Notes under the pieces: generated by a model
Database searches by the model: none
Told to the model about the DNA's origin: nothing
What the model saw: only the letters and a program-made list of their open reading frames with translations
Shown here: positions 1-11,105 of the stretch, in pieces
Layout of the letters: each line of letters begins with the position of its first letter
Numbering within the stretch: position 1 is the stretch's first letter
Position numbers and translations under genes: made by a program
Source: Pseudomonadota bacterium
GTDB lineage: Bacteria; Pseudomonadota; Gammaproteobacteria; SURF-13
DNA length: 37,596 bases
Assembly (NCBI GenBank): GCA_027624315.1
Contig: JAQBXX010000014.1
Span: forward strand, 1-37,596
Reading direction: 5' to 3'

Positions 1-60
1 ACCGCTGGACTATGAAAAGTACCACAATGCGCCCTAACTGGGTGTCCGTTTTATCGGGGT
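1..60 (+). pseudogene. C-terminal tail of an IS3-type transposase (PLDYEKYHNAP*) plus probable IS end
   Basis: Frame 2 from base 2 reads P-L-D-Y-E-K-Y-H-N-A-P-stop, resembling the end of IS3-family OrfB; followed by ctgggtgtccgttttatcgggg, which looks like an IS3-type terminal repeat. Confidence 0.5.
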
Positions 61-101
61 AAGATCAGACCTTACATTTGACATCCCACAAACGAAGAAG
101 C

Positions 102-145
102 GAGGGGTCAAGTTCATTGAGGGTCGAGAGGGGTCAAGTTCATTG
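102..145. repeat. Two direct copies of gaggggtcaagttcattg (102-119 and 128-145)
   Basis: Exact 18-bp repeat with 26-bp periodicity. Confidence 0.85.
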
Positions 146-180
146 TATGACTGCCACACGCCTCGCCGCACCTGCTCTAG

Positions 181-2669
<2,489 letters not shown>

Positions 2670-2691
2670 AAGTGTGGTCAGGAGATGGAAG

Positions 2692-2750
2692 TTTTACTCA
2701 GGAGACACAAAGTAAGGGCGCACGTTGGGACAGGTGTCTCCTGAGTAAAA
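2692..2750. repeat. 17-bp perfect inverted repeat ttttactcaggagacac...gtgtctcctgagtaaaa
   Basis: Arms 2692-2708 and 2734-2750, 25-nt loop. Confidence 0.85.
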
Positions 2751-2764
2751 ACCCTGTTAACTCT

Positions 2765-2806
2765 ACCCCCACCCTGTCCCGCCCCCTAAACATGGGGCGG
2801 GGACGT
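2765..2806. repeat. GC-rich hairpin, divergent member of the ACCCCCAYCCT repeat family
   Basis: acccccaccctgtcccgccccctaaacatggggcggggac; arms gtcccgcccc / ggggcggggac. Confidence 0.65.
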
Positions 2807-2838
2807 GGCAGAGAGTGCAGTCATTAAGAATGAACTCA

Positions 2839-3027
2839 TTAGTAACGTACAAAGTATAACAGACCCAGGCCGAGCAGCATGCTGACAAGTCCGCCGATGC
2901 GGAGCGCGCGGTCGTCCATCTGTGTCATGCGGGTGAGCGTCATGCGCAGCCCCGCCGGGCTGAGAAACGGCAGTATGCCTTCGATGATGAGCAACAGCGC
3001 TATGGCGGCCGCCAGGCTATCCCACAT
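2839..3027 (-). CDS. yjeT: DUF2065 (YjeT-like) small membrane protein
   Basis: 62 aa, two hydrophobic segments, downstream of hflC as in related genomes. Confidence 0.85.
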   Translation of the reverse strand: MWDSLAAAIALLLIIEGILPFLSPAGLRMTLTRMTQMDDRALRIGGLVSMLLGLGLLYFVRY

Positions 3028-3056
3028 TGCCGGCCTTCGTCATGGCACGGTACCGC

Positions 3057-3947
3057 CTACTTGCCACCCGATCTCGCGCCTCCCAAGCTCGGACTCTTGA
3101 AGTATTTGAAGAAATCCGCACCGGGATCCAGCACCAGTATGTCGCCTTTATCCCGGAAGGTGTTTTTGTATGCATTCAGGCTGCGATATAGCGAATAGAA
3201 TTCCGCATCGCTGCCAAAGGCCTTGGCATAGATGGCTGCGGCCTGCGCGTCGCCCTGGCCGCGCATATGCTCGGCCTCGCGGTAAGCCTCAGCGAGGATC
3301 ACGCTGCGCTGCCGGTCCGCGTCCGCCCTGATGCGCTCCGCCGCCTCCGCGCCGCGCGCGCGCAAATCCTTCGCCACCCGCTCGCGCTCGGCCTGCATAC
3401 GCTGGAACACCGAGAGGCTCACTTCTTTGGGTAAATCCACCCGGCGCAGGCGCACATCGATCACCTCGATGCCGAACTGGTGGGCCTGCTGGTTGGCGGT
3501 GACAGTCAGCACATCCATGATATTCGCCCGGTCACCGGAAATGACCTCCTTAATGGTGCGCTTGCCGAATTCGCCGCGCAGTCCATCCTTGACGATCTGG
3601 TAGAGCCTCTGGTTTGCCCGCAACTCGTCGCCGCCCATACTGCGGTAATAGTCCGCAACATTCTTGATGCGCCACTTGACGAAAGAATCGACAATGACAT
3701 TTTTCTTCTCGGCGGTGAGATAACGCTCCGGCTCGGCTTCCGCAGTATGGATACGCGCATCGAATTTACGCACATTGTTGATCACAGGCATCTTGAAATG
3801 CAGCCCGGGCTCGAAATCCGAGCGCACGATCTCGCCCAGCCGGAACAGAATGACACGCTCACGTTCGTTTACCATAAAAATAGAAAAATAGATCGCTGCC
3901 AGCAACACTACGGCCAGCCCCGGCAACAGCATCTTCAGCTTCTCCAT
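3057..3947 (-). CDS. hflC: HflC, FtsH protease modulator (SPFH/band 7)
   Basis: FMVNERERVILFRLGEI..., band 7 features, paired with hflK. Confidence 0.95.
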   Translation of the reverse strand: MEKLKMLLPGLAVVLLAAIYFSIFMVNERERVILFRLGEIVRSDFEPGLHFKMPVINNVRKFDARIHTAEAEPERYLTAEKKNVIVDSFVKWRIKNVADYYRSMGGDELRANQRLYQIVKDGLRGEFGKRTIKEVISGDRANIMDVLTVTANQQAHQFGIEVIDVRLRRVDLPKEVSLSVFQRMQAERERVAKDLRARGAEAAERIRADADRQRSVILAEAYREAEHMRGQGDAQAAAIYAKAFGSDAEFYSLYRSLNAYKNTFRDKGDILVLDPGADFFKYFKSPSLGGARSGGK

Positions 3948-5161
3948 CAGCGTTCTCCTCTGTCGCGGGTGCGATCACGCGTGTCGCCACCCTGACCTTC
4001 CTGGGTGGTTCGGGGCGCAATCGAGGCGGCGGGCGGCAACATGCGCTCCAGCGCCTTGTCAGGCGACATGGGCGTGACGCCGCTCATGCGATCGAGCGGC
4101 AGATAAAGCAGATTGCTGCCGCCTTTGACATCCACCACAACCTTGCCCGCGCTGCTCAGCACGGATTCCAACGCGTCCAGGTACAGGCGCTCGCGGGTCA
4201 CCGCAGGCGCCTTTCGATATTCGGCAAGAACTTGCGTAAAGCGGCTGGCCTCACCTTCCGCCTGCGCGACGACACGCGCCTTGTGGGCCTTGCTTTCCTC
4301 GATCTGGCGCTGGGCTGCGCCGCGCGCACGCGGGATAATGTCATTGGCGTAGGTTTCCGCCTCGTTCCTGAGGCGCTGTTCATCCTCACGTGACTTGATG
4401 ACGTCTTCGAATGCTGCTTGCACCTCTTCTGGTGGCTGGGCATCCTGCAGATTGACGCTGGTCACCTCAAGCCCGCTGCGGTAACGATCCAGCACGCCCT
4501 GTAGCAGCTTCTCGGTGCGCGCCACTATGTCAGCGCGCCCCTCGGTGAGCACAAAATCCAGACTGCTTTTGCCGATGGTCTCGCGCACCGCACTCTCGGT
4601 CGCCTGGGCGAGCGTGGCGTCCGGATCAATCACGTTAAACAGATAGTCGCGCGCATCCTTGACGCGGTATTGCACGGCGAGCTTGATGTCGACGATATTT
4701 TCATCCTGGGTAAGCATCAGAGACTCTACCGGCACACGCGGTACAGCGGAGGCGCCACGTGTGCTTCCGCCCGTGCGGAAACCAATTTCGACATTGCGTA
4801 TCTGGGCGACATTGACGACTTCGGCGGTTTCAATCGGGTAGGGGATATGCCAGTGCGGGCCCGGCATCGTGGTCTCAGAGTAAGCTCCGAAGGTCAGCAC
4901 CACGCCACGCTCGGCGGGATCGACAATATAGATGCCGGATGCGAGCCAGATTACGAAAACAACAACTGCGATAACCGCGCCCATGGAGCGCGCGTTGCCA
5001 TTATTGCCGTTGCCGCCGCTACTCTTGCCACCGAACAATCCGCCAAGGAATTGCTGCAATTTGCGGAGGATGTCGTCGAGGTCGGGCGGGCCCGATGCGC
5101 CTTTGCGCGCCCCTGCGCCCCAAGGATCCTTGCTGCCGCCTCCAGGTTCATTCCAAGCCAT
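3947..5161 (-). CDS. hflK: HflK, FtsH protease modulator (SPFH/band 7)
   Basis: MAWNEPGGGSKDPWG N-terminus, IYIVDPAERGVVLTFG; upstream of hflC. Start taken at the internal MAWNEPGG. Confidence 0.95.
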   Translation of the reverse strand: MAWNEPGGGSKDPWGAGARKGASGPPDLDDILRKLQQFLGGLFGGKSSGGNGNNGNARSMGAVIAVVVFVIWLASGIYIVDPAERGVVLTFGAYSETTMPGPHWHIPYPIETAEVVNVAQIRNVEIGFRTGGSTRGASAVPRVPVESLMLTQDENIVDIKLAVQYRVKDARDYLFNVIDPDATLAQATESAVRETIGKSSLDFVLTEGRADIVARTEKLLQGVLDRYRSGLEVTSVNLQDAQPPEEVQAAFEDVIKSREDEQRLRNEAETYANDIIPRARGAAQRQIEESKAHKARVVAQAEGEASRFTQVLAEYRKAPAVTRERLYLDALESVLSSAGKVVVDVKGGSNLLYLPLDRMSGVTPMSPDKALERMLPPAASIAPRTTQEGQGGDTRDRTRDRGER

Positions 5162-5182
5162 TACACACCCCACTCATGATTA

Positions 5183-6367
5183 TTAGTTTTCACCGACACA
5201 ACTTCCCGCTGGCGCACTATACTGCATATTGTAACTCTGTTCGGGGCCGCCATACACAGAGATGCGCCGCGCAACATGCTCGGCCACGGCCGCACGCAAC
5301 AGTTCCTGCCCTGCGCCAGTCACTGCGGACACCCACACGCGCCGCACCAAGCCGCGTTCGTCACGCTCCACACGCGGGGTGAACCCCGGCACGAGGTCGA
5401 TCTTGTTGTACACCTCGATCTGCGGCACGCCATCGGCGCCGATTTCCTTCAGTACCGCGTTGACCTGCTCCATGGCGGCATGGCGATTGTCATCGTGCGC
5501 ATCGATCACATGCAACAGGAGATCGGCCTCGTGCGTCTCCTGCAAGGTGGAGCGGAACGCCGCCACCAGGTCATGCGGCAGATGGCGGATGAAGCCGACC
5601 GTGTCCGCGAGTATGGCATGGCGGTTAGGGGTAAGATATAGGTGGCGCAGGATTGGATCGAGTGTGGCGAAGAGCTGGTTCGCGGCATAGACGCCGGAGC
5701 GGGTCAGCCGGTTGAACAGGGTGGATTTTCCGGTGTTGGTGTAACCGACCAGTGAAACGGTGGGCACCGCGGCCTTGCGCCGCGCCTTGCGGCCCTGGCC
5801 GCGCTGCATGGCCACTTTGTTGAGTTGCTTGTTCAGGTGCTTGATGCGCACGCGGATCAGGCGGCGGTCGGTTTCGAGCTGCGTTTCACCGGGACCGCGC
5901 AGGCCGATACCGCCCTTCTGGCGCTCAAGGTGAGTCCAACCGCGCACCAGGCGCGTCGCTATATGCTGCAACTGGGCGAGCTCCACTTGCAGCTTGCCCT
6001 CGTGGCTGCTCGCGCGCTGCGCGAAGATGTCGAGGATGAGCCCGGTACGGTCGAGCACGCGGCATTGCAGCAGCTTTTCCAGATTGCGCTCCTGCGCCGG
6101 CGACAGCGGGTGGTTGAACAGCACCACCTCGGCACACTCGCGCTCTACGCAGGCGCGGAGTTCCTCGGCCTTGCCGCTGCCGATGAAGTATTTGGGGTCG
6201 GGTTGCTGACGGCTGCCGGTGACCACCGCGACCGGACGGGTGCGTGCGGAGACGGCCAGCTCATTCAGCTCGGCAAGTTCTTCGCGCTGATCGGCCGCGC
6301 GAAAATTGACGTGCACCAGCACGGCGCGTTCAGCCCCGCCGTGCCGCTGCTGGGGACGATCAAACAA
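5183..6367 (-). CDS. hflX: GTPase HflX
   Basis: GLRGPGETQLETDRRLIRVRI, VSLVGYTNTGKSTLFNRL, ADTVGFIRHLPHDLVAAF. Confidence 0.95.
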   Translation of the reverse strand: MFDRPQQRHGGAERAVLVHVNFRAADQREELAELNELAVSARTRPVAVVTGSRQQPDPKYFIGSGKAEELRACVERECAEVVLFNHPLSPAQERNLEKLLQCRVLDRTGLILDIFAQRASSHEGKLQVELAQLQHIATRLVRGWTHLERQKGGIGLRGPGETQLETDRRLIRVRIKHLNKQLNKVAMQRGQGRKARRKAAVPTVSLVGYTNTGKSTLFNRLTRSGVYAANQLFATLDPILRHLYLTPNRHAILADTVGFIRHLPHDLVAAFRSTLQETHEADLLLHVIDAHDDNRHAAMEQVNAVLKEIGADGVPQIEVYNKIDLVPGFTPRVERDERGLVRRVWVSAVTGAGQELLRAAVAEHVARRISVYGGPEQSYNMQYSAPAGSCVGEN

Positions 6368-6403
6368 TCATCTACCCCTACGCATGTTCAATGGCGCCCC
6401 TCG

Positions 6404-6583
6404 CCCCTAAAAATGATGGATTTTGCTTCAAGACAAGGCGCAGCGCAGGCGAGCAGCGCAGCATACAAGTTAGTATGTGAGCAGCGGAGACAAGCTGCAA
6501 CGGTCGCTCCTGCGCGTTCTGCGCTCGCGACATTCGTACTTCCTTGTACAGCATAGGATTGGAGCAAAAGACGCATTTTTAGG
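6404..6583. mobile_element. MITE-like element, copy 1 (long form)
   Basis: cctaaaaatgatggattttgctt ... ggagcaaaagacgcatttttagg imperfect terminal inverted repeats; interior shared with copy at 19316-19454. Confidence 0.7.
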
Positions 6584-6833
6584 CGTTGCCTGCATCTGGC
6601 GTCGTATCATCCGTAATGGGCAGCTTGATATTGCGCGACGGTACCACGGTCGAAATGGCGTGCTTGTATACCATCTGGCTCACGGTGTTTTTCAGCAGCA
6701 CCACGAATTGATCGAACGATTCAATCTGACCCTGCAACTTGATTCCGTTGGTCAGATAAACCGAGACCGGCACACCCTCTTTGCGCAGTGCATTCAGGAA
6801 GGGGTCTTGCAGTGATTTCCCTTTGGTGGTCAT
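6579..6833 (-). CDS. hfq: RNA chaperone Hfq
   Basis: [64 protein letters not shown]. Confidence 0.97.
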   Translation of the reverse strand: MTTKGKSLQDPFLNALRKEGVPVSVYLTNGIKLQGQIESFDQFVVLLKNTVSQMVYKHAISTVVPSRNIKLPITDDTTPDAGNA

Positions 6834-6941
6834 ACTTGCTCTCCGTTTCTAGTTATTGGAGCCATCAGGATCAAGGGTTTTGAGAGGCATTACCCACTTG
6901 ATATCTTCCGGCCAAGCAAAGCTTTGACACTCATCTGGGTA

Positions 6942-7892
6942 TTAAGTTGTGGCGGTGCTACAGTATTTCAAGACGGTTGCCAAAAGATCGGCGGCCTCGC
7001 TGTCAAACCAGCGCGCGTCCGGCTCAGCACGCAGCCAGGTCAACTGGCGTTTGGCAAACTGCCGCGTGGCTATAATAGCGCGTCTTTCCATCTCGTCGCA
7101 ATCAATCTCACCCGCCAGAAACTGCCACACCTGACGGTAGCCCACGGCGCGCAATGACGGCAGCGCCGGGTCGAGGTCACCGCGCTCATACAGCGCCCGC
7201 ACCTCGTCCACCAGCCCCTCCTCCAGCATGCGCCGGAAGCGCCCGGCGATGCGCACGTGCAACCGCTCGCGCTCGGGCGGACTGAGTACCAGCTTGAGCG
7301 GCGCATACGGAAAACGCTCGCCATCGCCCCCCGTCTGTAGCGTGCTCATCGGCACGCCGCTGAGTTCATAGACCTCAAGCGCGCGCTGAATGCGCTGCGG
7401 GTCGTTGGGGTGGATGCGTGCCGCCGCTGCCGGATCGACCTCGGCCAGGCGCGCGTGCAACGCGGCCCAGCCCTGTGCCTCGCCTTCGGCACCGAGGCGC
7501 ACGCGCACCGCAGGATCGGCGCCCGGCAGCGCGGACAGCCCGCGCTCCAGCGCACGGAAATAAAGCCCCGTCCCGCCCACCAGCAGCGGAATGCGCCCCG
7601 CGCGCGTGATCCCGGCCATCACGCGCAGGGCGTCGGCGCGGAACTGGGCCGCGGAATACGGCTCGGACGGGTCGCGGATGTCAATCAGGTGATGCGGCAC
7701 CGCCTCCCGCACCGCGCGCTCCGGCTTCGCGGTGCCGATGTCCATGCCGCGGTACACCATGGCCGAATCCACACTGATGATTTCGCACGGCAGCCGCTGC
7801 ACCAGCGCAAGCGCGAGATCGCTCTTGCCGGAGGCGGTGGGGCCCATCAGAAAAATGGCAGGTGGCAACATGACATGTAGGTGCGAATTCAT
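6942..7892 (-). CDS. miaA: tRNA dimethylallyltransferase
   Basis: [42 protein letters not shown]. Confidence 0.95.
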   Translation of the reverse strand: MNSHLHVMLPPAIFLMGPTASGKSDLALALVQRLPCEIISVDSAMVYRGMDIGTAKPERAVREAVPHHLIDIRDPSEPYSAAQFRADALRVMAGITRAGRIPLLVGGTGLYFRALERGLSALPGADPAVRVRLGAEGEAQGWAALHARLAEVDPAAAARIHPNDPQRIQRALEVYELSGVPMSTLQTGGDGERFPYAPLKLVLSPPERERLHVRIAGRFRRMLEEGLVDEVRALYERGDLDPALPSLRAVGYRQVWQFLAGEIDCDEMERRAIIATRQFAKRQLTWLRAEPDARWFDSEAADLLATVLKYCSTATT

Positions 7893-7921
7893 TCGTAAAT
7901 AGACAGCCGAATTTGTCGGCC

Positions 7922-9748
7922 CTACCGCCCCCTCATAAACAGCTTGTCCAGCTCACCCATACTCAACTGCACCCAGGTCGGACGGCCGTGGTTGCATTGC
8001 GCGCTGCGCTCGGTGCGTTCCATGTCGCGCAGCAGGGCGTTCATCTCCGCCGGCGTGAGCCTGCGGTTTGCGCGCACGGCGCCGTGACAGGCCAGTGTGG
8101 ACAACACGCGCTGGGTCTCGTCGCCGATGCGCGCGCTGACGCCGTGCTCCAGCACGTCCGACAATACATCGCGCACCAACGCCGCGCTGTCGACATCGCG
8201 CAACAGCGCGGGCACCTGCCGCACCACCACGGTCTCCGGCGCGACGCGGCTCAACTCGAAGCCGAGCGTGCTGAACCACGCGCTGTGCTCCTCCACCAGC
8301 GCCGCCTCGCGTTCGCTCACCGCGAGCGTCACCGGCACCAGCAACGGCTGCGCGCGCACGCCCTCGCCCGCGAGCGCCGTCTTCATGCGCTCATAGGTGA
8401 TGCGCTCGTGCGCGGCATACATGTCCACCAGCACCAGGCCGTGCGCGTTTTCCACGAGGATATAAATCCCCTGCAATTGCGCGAGTGCATAGCCGAGCGG
8501 CGGAACTTCGCCGGCTTGAATCTCCGCCTCGGCTTCCTCGCCACGCACGGGCGCGGCATGCAGAGACTCGTACACCGCCATCTGTTCCTGCACCTGGAAC
8601 GGCATGGCGCGCTGGAACGCACGCTCAGGCGGCGGCTGTATTGACGGCGTCTGCGTGGGTGTCGCAAAGGCTGCGTGAACGGGACTGGTTTCTGTACCGC
8701 TATGAGGCTGCGCCAAAGCCTCATGCAAGGTGCGAAACACAAAGTCGTGTATCAAACGCGATTCGCGGAAACGCACCTCGTGCTTGGCCGGGTGCGCGTT
8801 CACATCCACCTGCTCGGGCGCGAGCGTGAGATACAGCACAAAGGCCGGGTGACGCCCGTGATACAGCACATCCTGATACGCCTGACGCACGGCGTGGCTC
8901 ACCGACTTGTCGCGCACCATGCGCCCGTTCACATAAAACAGTTGCAGATCGGGCTGGCTGCGCGAGAACACCGGCCGTGCTATCCAACCGCTCAGCGTGA
9001 GCCCGGTGGCCACGCCCTCCACACGCAGCGCGTGTTCGATGAACTCCGAGCCGCACAGCGCCGCCACGCGCCGCGCCTGCTCCGCTGCGTCGTGTGCCGG
9101 GCGCAACGTATACAGCGTGCGCTCGTTATGGCGCAGCGTGATGCCGGCCTCGAAGCGTGCCAGTGCAATGCGCTTGACCACCTCTTCGAGATGCTCGAAC
9201 TCGGTGCGCTCGGTACGCAGAAATTTGCGCCGTGCCGGGGTATTGAAAAACAGATCGCGCACCTCGACCGTGGTGCCGGGCGGATGCGCCGCCGGTTGTG
9301 GTTCGACGCCGAGCTCTCGCCCGTCGCCCTCCACGCGCCAGCCGCGGTCATCCTGCGCGGTGCGCGACGTGAGTACAAGGCGCGACACGGAAGCGATGCT
9401 GGGCAGCGCCTCGCCGCGAAAGCCCATGCTCTGCACGCGTTCGAGGTCTTCCAGCGTGCGGATTTTGCTGGTGGCGTGACGCGCGAGCGCCAGCGCGAGA
9501 TCATCCTTGTGAATGCCGCAACCATCGTCGCGTACGCGCATCAAACGCATGCCGCCCTGCTCCACCTCCACCACAATCTCGCGCGCCCCCGCATCGAGAC
9601 TGTTTTCCAGCAGCTCCTTCACCACCGACGCGGGCCGCTCGACCACCTCGCCCGCCGCAATCTGGTTAATCAGGCGCGCAGGCAACGCCTGTATGCGGCG
9701 CGGCGCATCAGCGCTCACGGTGTGCTGCAAATCGGGTCTGGGTTCCAC
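7922..9748 (-). CDS. mutL: DNA mismatch repair protein MutL
   Basis: [49 protein letters not shown]-terminal dimerisation domain. Confidence 0.97.
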   Translation of the reverse strand: MEPRPDLQHTVSADAPRRIQALPARLINQIAAGEVVERPASVVKELLENSLDAGAREIVVEVEQGGMRLMRVRDDGCGIHKDDLALALARHATSKIRTLEDLERVQSMGFRGEALPSIASVSRLVLTSRTAQDDRGWRVEGDGRELGVEPQPAAHPPGTTVEVRDLFFNTPARRKFLRTERTEFEHLEEVVKRIALARFEAGITLRHNERTLYTLRPAHDAAEQARRVAALCGSEFIEHALRVEGVATGLTLSGWIARPVFSRSQPDLQLFYVNGRMVRDKSVSHAVRQAYQDVLYHGRHPAFVLYLTLAPEQVDVNAHPAKHEVRFRESRLIHDFVFRTLHEALAQPHSGTETSPVHAAFATPTQTPSIQPPPERAFQRAMPFQVQEQMAVYESLHAAPVRGEEAEAEIQAGEVPPLGYALAQLQGIYILVENAHGLVLVDMYAAHERITYERMKTALAGEGVRAQPLLVPVTLAVSEREAALVEEHSAWFSTLGFELSRVAPETVVVRQVPALLRDVDSAALVRDVLSDVLEHGVSARIGDETQRVLSTLACHGAVRANRRLTPAEMNALLRDMERTERSAQCNHGRPTWVQLSMGELDKLFMRGR

Positions 9749-9883
9749 AGGGCGTTATCTCTCAGCAATGCCCCATACTAACGCGGAGGCAGCACTTGGC
9801 GGAAGGGTGTTTTTAAGCGGTATTCATTACCGACTCTCCCGCGCCCGTCGAGTCATTTTGGCTTGCCAGCTATGAAAAGTAAG

Positions 9884-9904
9884 AAAAGTAAGGGGACGCT
9901 ACCC
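9884..9904. repeat. REP-like module aaaagtaaggggacgctaccc, copy 1
   Basis: Same sequence recurs at 10281-10299. Confidence 0.7.
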
Positions 9905-9911
9905 AATGGCA

Positions 9912-10277
9912 CTACCTTAAGCACGCCGCAATATGCCGCTCTTGTAGTTTAATAAGCCGTTCACGCAAGATGGATCGTGGCTTCGTGAGCAATCCATACT
10001 GTTTAGGTCGTCGCTTGACGGCTCTGGGCTCAACCCGGCCGGGTCGGTGCGGGAGCCGGCAGCGGGCAATACCGGCAATAAAATGCGTGCGCCGTGTCGC
10101 TAGGCTCGTGCGTGGATAATGGCGCAGGCTCATTTCAAAGGCGTTGAGCAATTGCAGGGCGGCTTTGAAGCTCAACTGCCGCGGCAACAGGTTGTGCGTG
10201 GCGGCGGCCTGTGCCATCACGGCGCGCACTAAATTGTAGGCGAGCAGGTGGACGGCAATTTCCTTTTCTACCATCTC
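9912..10277 (-). pseudogene. IS4-type transposase C-terminal remnant
   Basis: EMVEKEIAVHLLAYNLVRAVMAQAA...LSFKAALQLLNAF...RPGRVEPRAVKRRPKQYGLLTKPR; N-terminal catalytic region missing. Confidence 0.8.
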
Positions 10278-10280
10278 GGA

Positions 10281-10299
10281 AAGTAAGGGGACGCTACCC
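10281..10299. repeat. REP-like module aagtaaggggacgctaccc, copy 2
   Basis: Matches 9886-9904; sits exactly where transposase homology ends. Confidence 0.7.
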
Positions 10300-10323
10300 T
10301 TTTCTATTCGGACAGGCACCAAG

Positions 10324-10350
10324 GGCGCAATAACCAAAGGGTATTGCGCC
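10324..10350. repeat. 27-bp palindrome ggcgcaataaccaaagggtattgcgcc
   Basis: Reverse complement matches 36316-36342 with two mismatches. Confidence 0.8.
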
Positions 10351-10459
10351 GCATGTATTTCGGCCAGCCATCCGCTGAAATGCGCTACGCTTCGCACCCT
10401 ACGCGCTAGTTGGGCAGCAAAATTCTTGGTGTTATACTACGCCATCGTTGGGAGGGTTT

Positions 10460-10609
10460 ATGCGCTACCGCATCGCAATCCATAAGTCAGCCGAAGGGTT
10501 TTCCGTGTCGGTGCCGGGCTTGCCCGGTTGCTGGTCGCAAGGCTCGACTGAGGCTGAGGCCATCGAAAATATCAAAGACGCGCTCCGCGAGTATCTTGCT
10601 GTCCTTTGA
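10460..10609 (+). CDS. HicB-like (UPF0150) orphan antitoxin, 49 aa
   Basis: MRYRIAIHKSAEGFSVSVPGLPGCWSQGSTEAEAIENIKDALREYLAVL; ggagg RBS upstream; below the length cutoff of the ORF track. Confidence 0.75.
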   Translation: MRYRIAIHKSAEGFSVSVPGLPGCWSQGSTEAEAIENIKDALREYLAVL

Positions 10610-10624
10610 GGTAGAATTTCTGCC

Positions 10625-10846
10625 ATGAGAGTTGCGACTGGAAAAGTAATTAATGGAAGGGTCGTCGTTGAGGGCATAGCCTTTGACGAGGGCGCTGTCG
10701 TCACCATTCTTGCGCGCGATGACGATGAGACGTTTGATCTCTCGCCCGAGCAAGAAGCAGAGTTGCTGATGGCCATTGCCGAAGCCGAGCGTAGTGAAGT
10801 TGTCCCTGCCGATCAACTTCTTAAAAACCTTCGCCACACCACTTGA
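10625..10846 (+). CDS. Small antitoxin-like protein
   Basis: MRVATGKVINGRVVVEGIAFDEGAVVTILARDDDETFDLSPEQEAELLMAIAEAERSEVVPADQLLKNLRHTT; resembles small proteins usually paired with RelE/ParE toxins. Confidence 0.6.
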   Translation: MRVATGKVINGRVVVEGIAFDEGAVVTILARDDDETFDLSPEQEAELLMAIAEAERSEVVPADQLLKNLRHTT

Positions 10847-10861
10847 ACCGGGAGGTCCAAA

Positions 10862-11074
10862 ATGACAACCGTTCAATTAATTGAAGATCAGATTAAACAT
10901 CTCGACAACCAATCATTTGCTGCGCTTCGAAGCTGGTTTATCGAATATGAGCATGCGTGCTGGGACCAACAGATTATGGCTGACTCAGAAGCCGGAAAAC
11001 TCGATTCTCTTGTCAACGAGGCGCTCGGCGAACATCGTGCCGGAAAAACAAAACCCCCTCTCGAAGCACGCTGA
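10862..11074 (+). CDS. Small antitoxin-like protein of the type usually next to RelE/ParE toxins
   Basis: MTTVQLIEDQIKHLDNQSFAALRSWFIEYEHACWDQQIMADSEAGKLDSLVNEALGEHRAGKTKPPLEAR. Confidence 0.65.
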   Translation: MTTVQLIEDQIKHLDNQSFAALRSWFIEYEHACWDQQIMADSEAGKLDSLVNEALGEHRAGKTKPPLEAR

Positions 11075-11105
11075 CTGCCCGCAGGCTCGGCACAGCAGAA
11101 CTCAA

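Noticed and set aside
6388-6576. ORFs sharing MDFASRQGAAQASSAAY...VCEQRRQAAT (also at 19299-19541) as a conserved protein
   Set aside because: The shared peptide is a by-product of the duplicated non-coding MITE-like repeat; downstream frames diverge between copies
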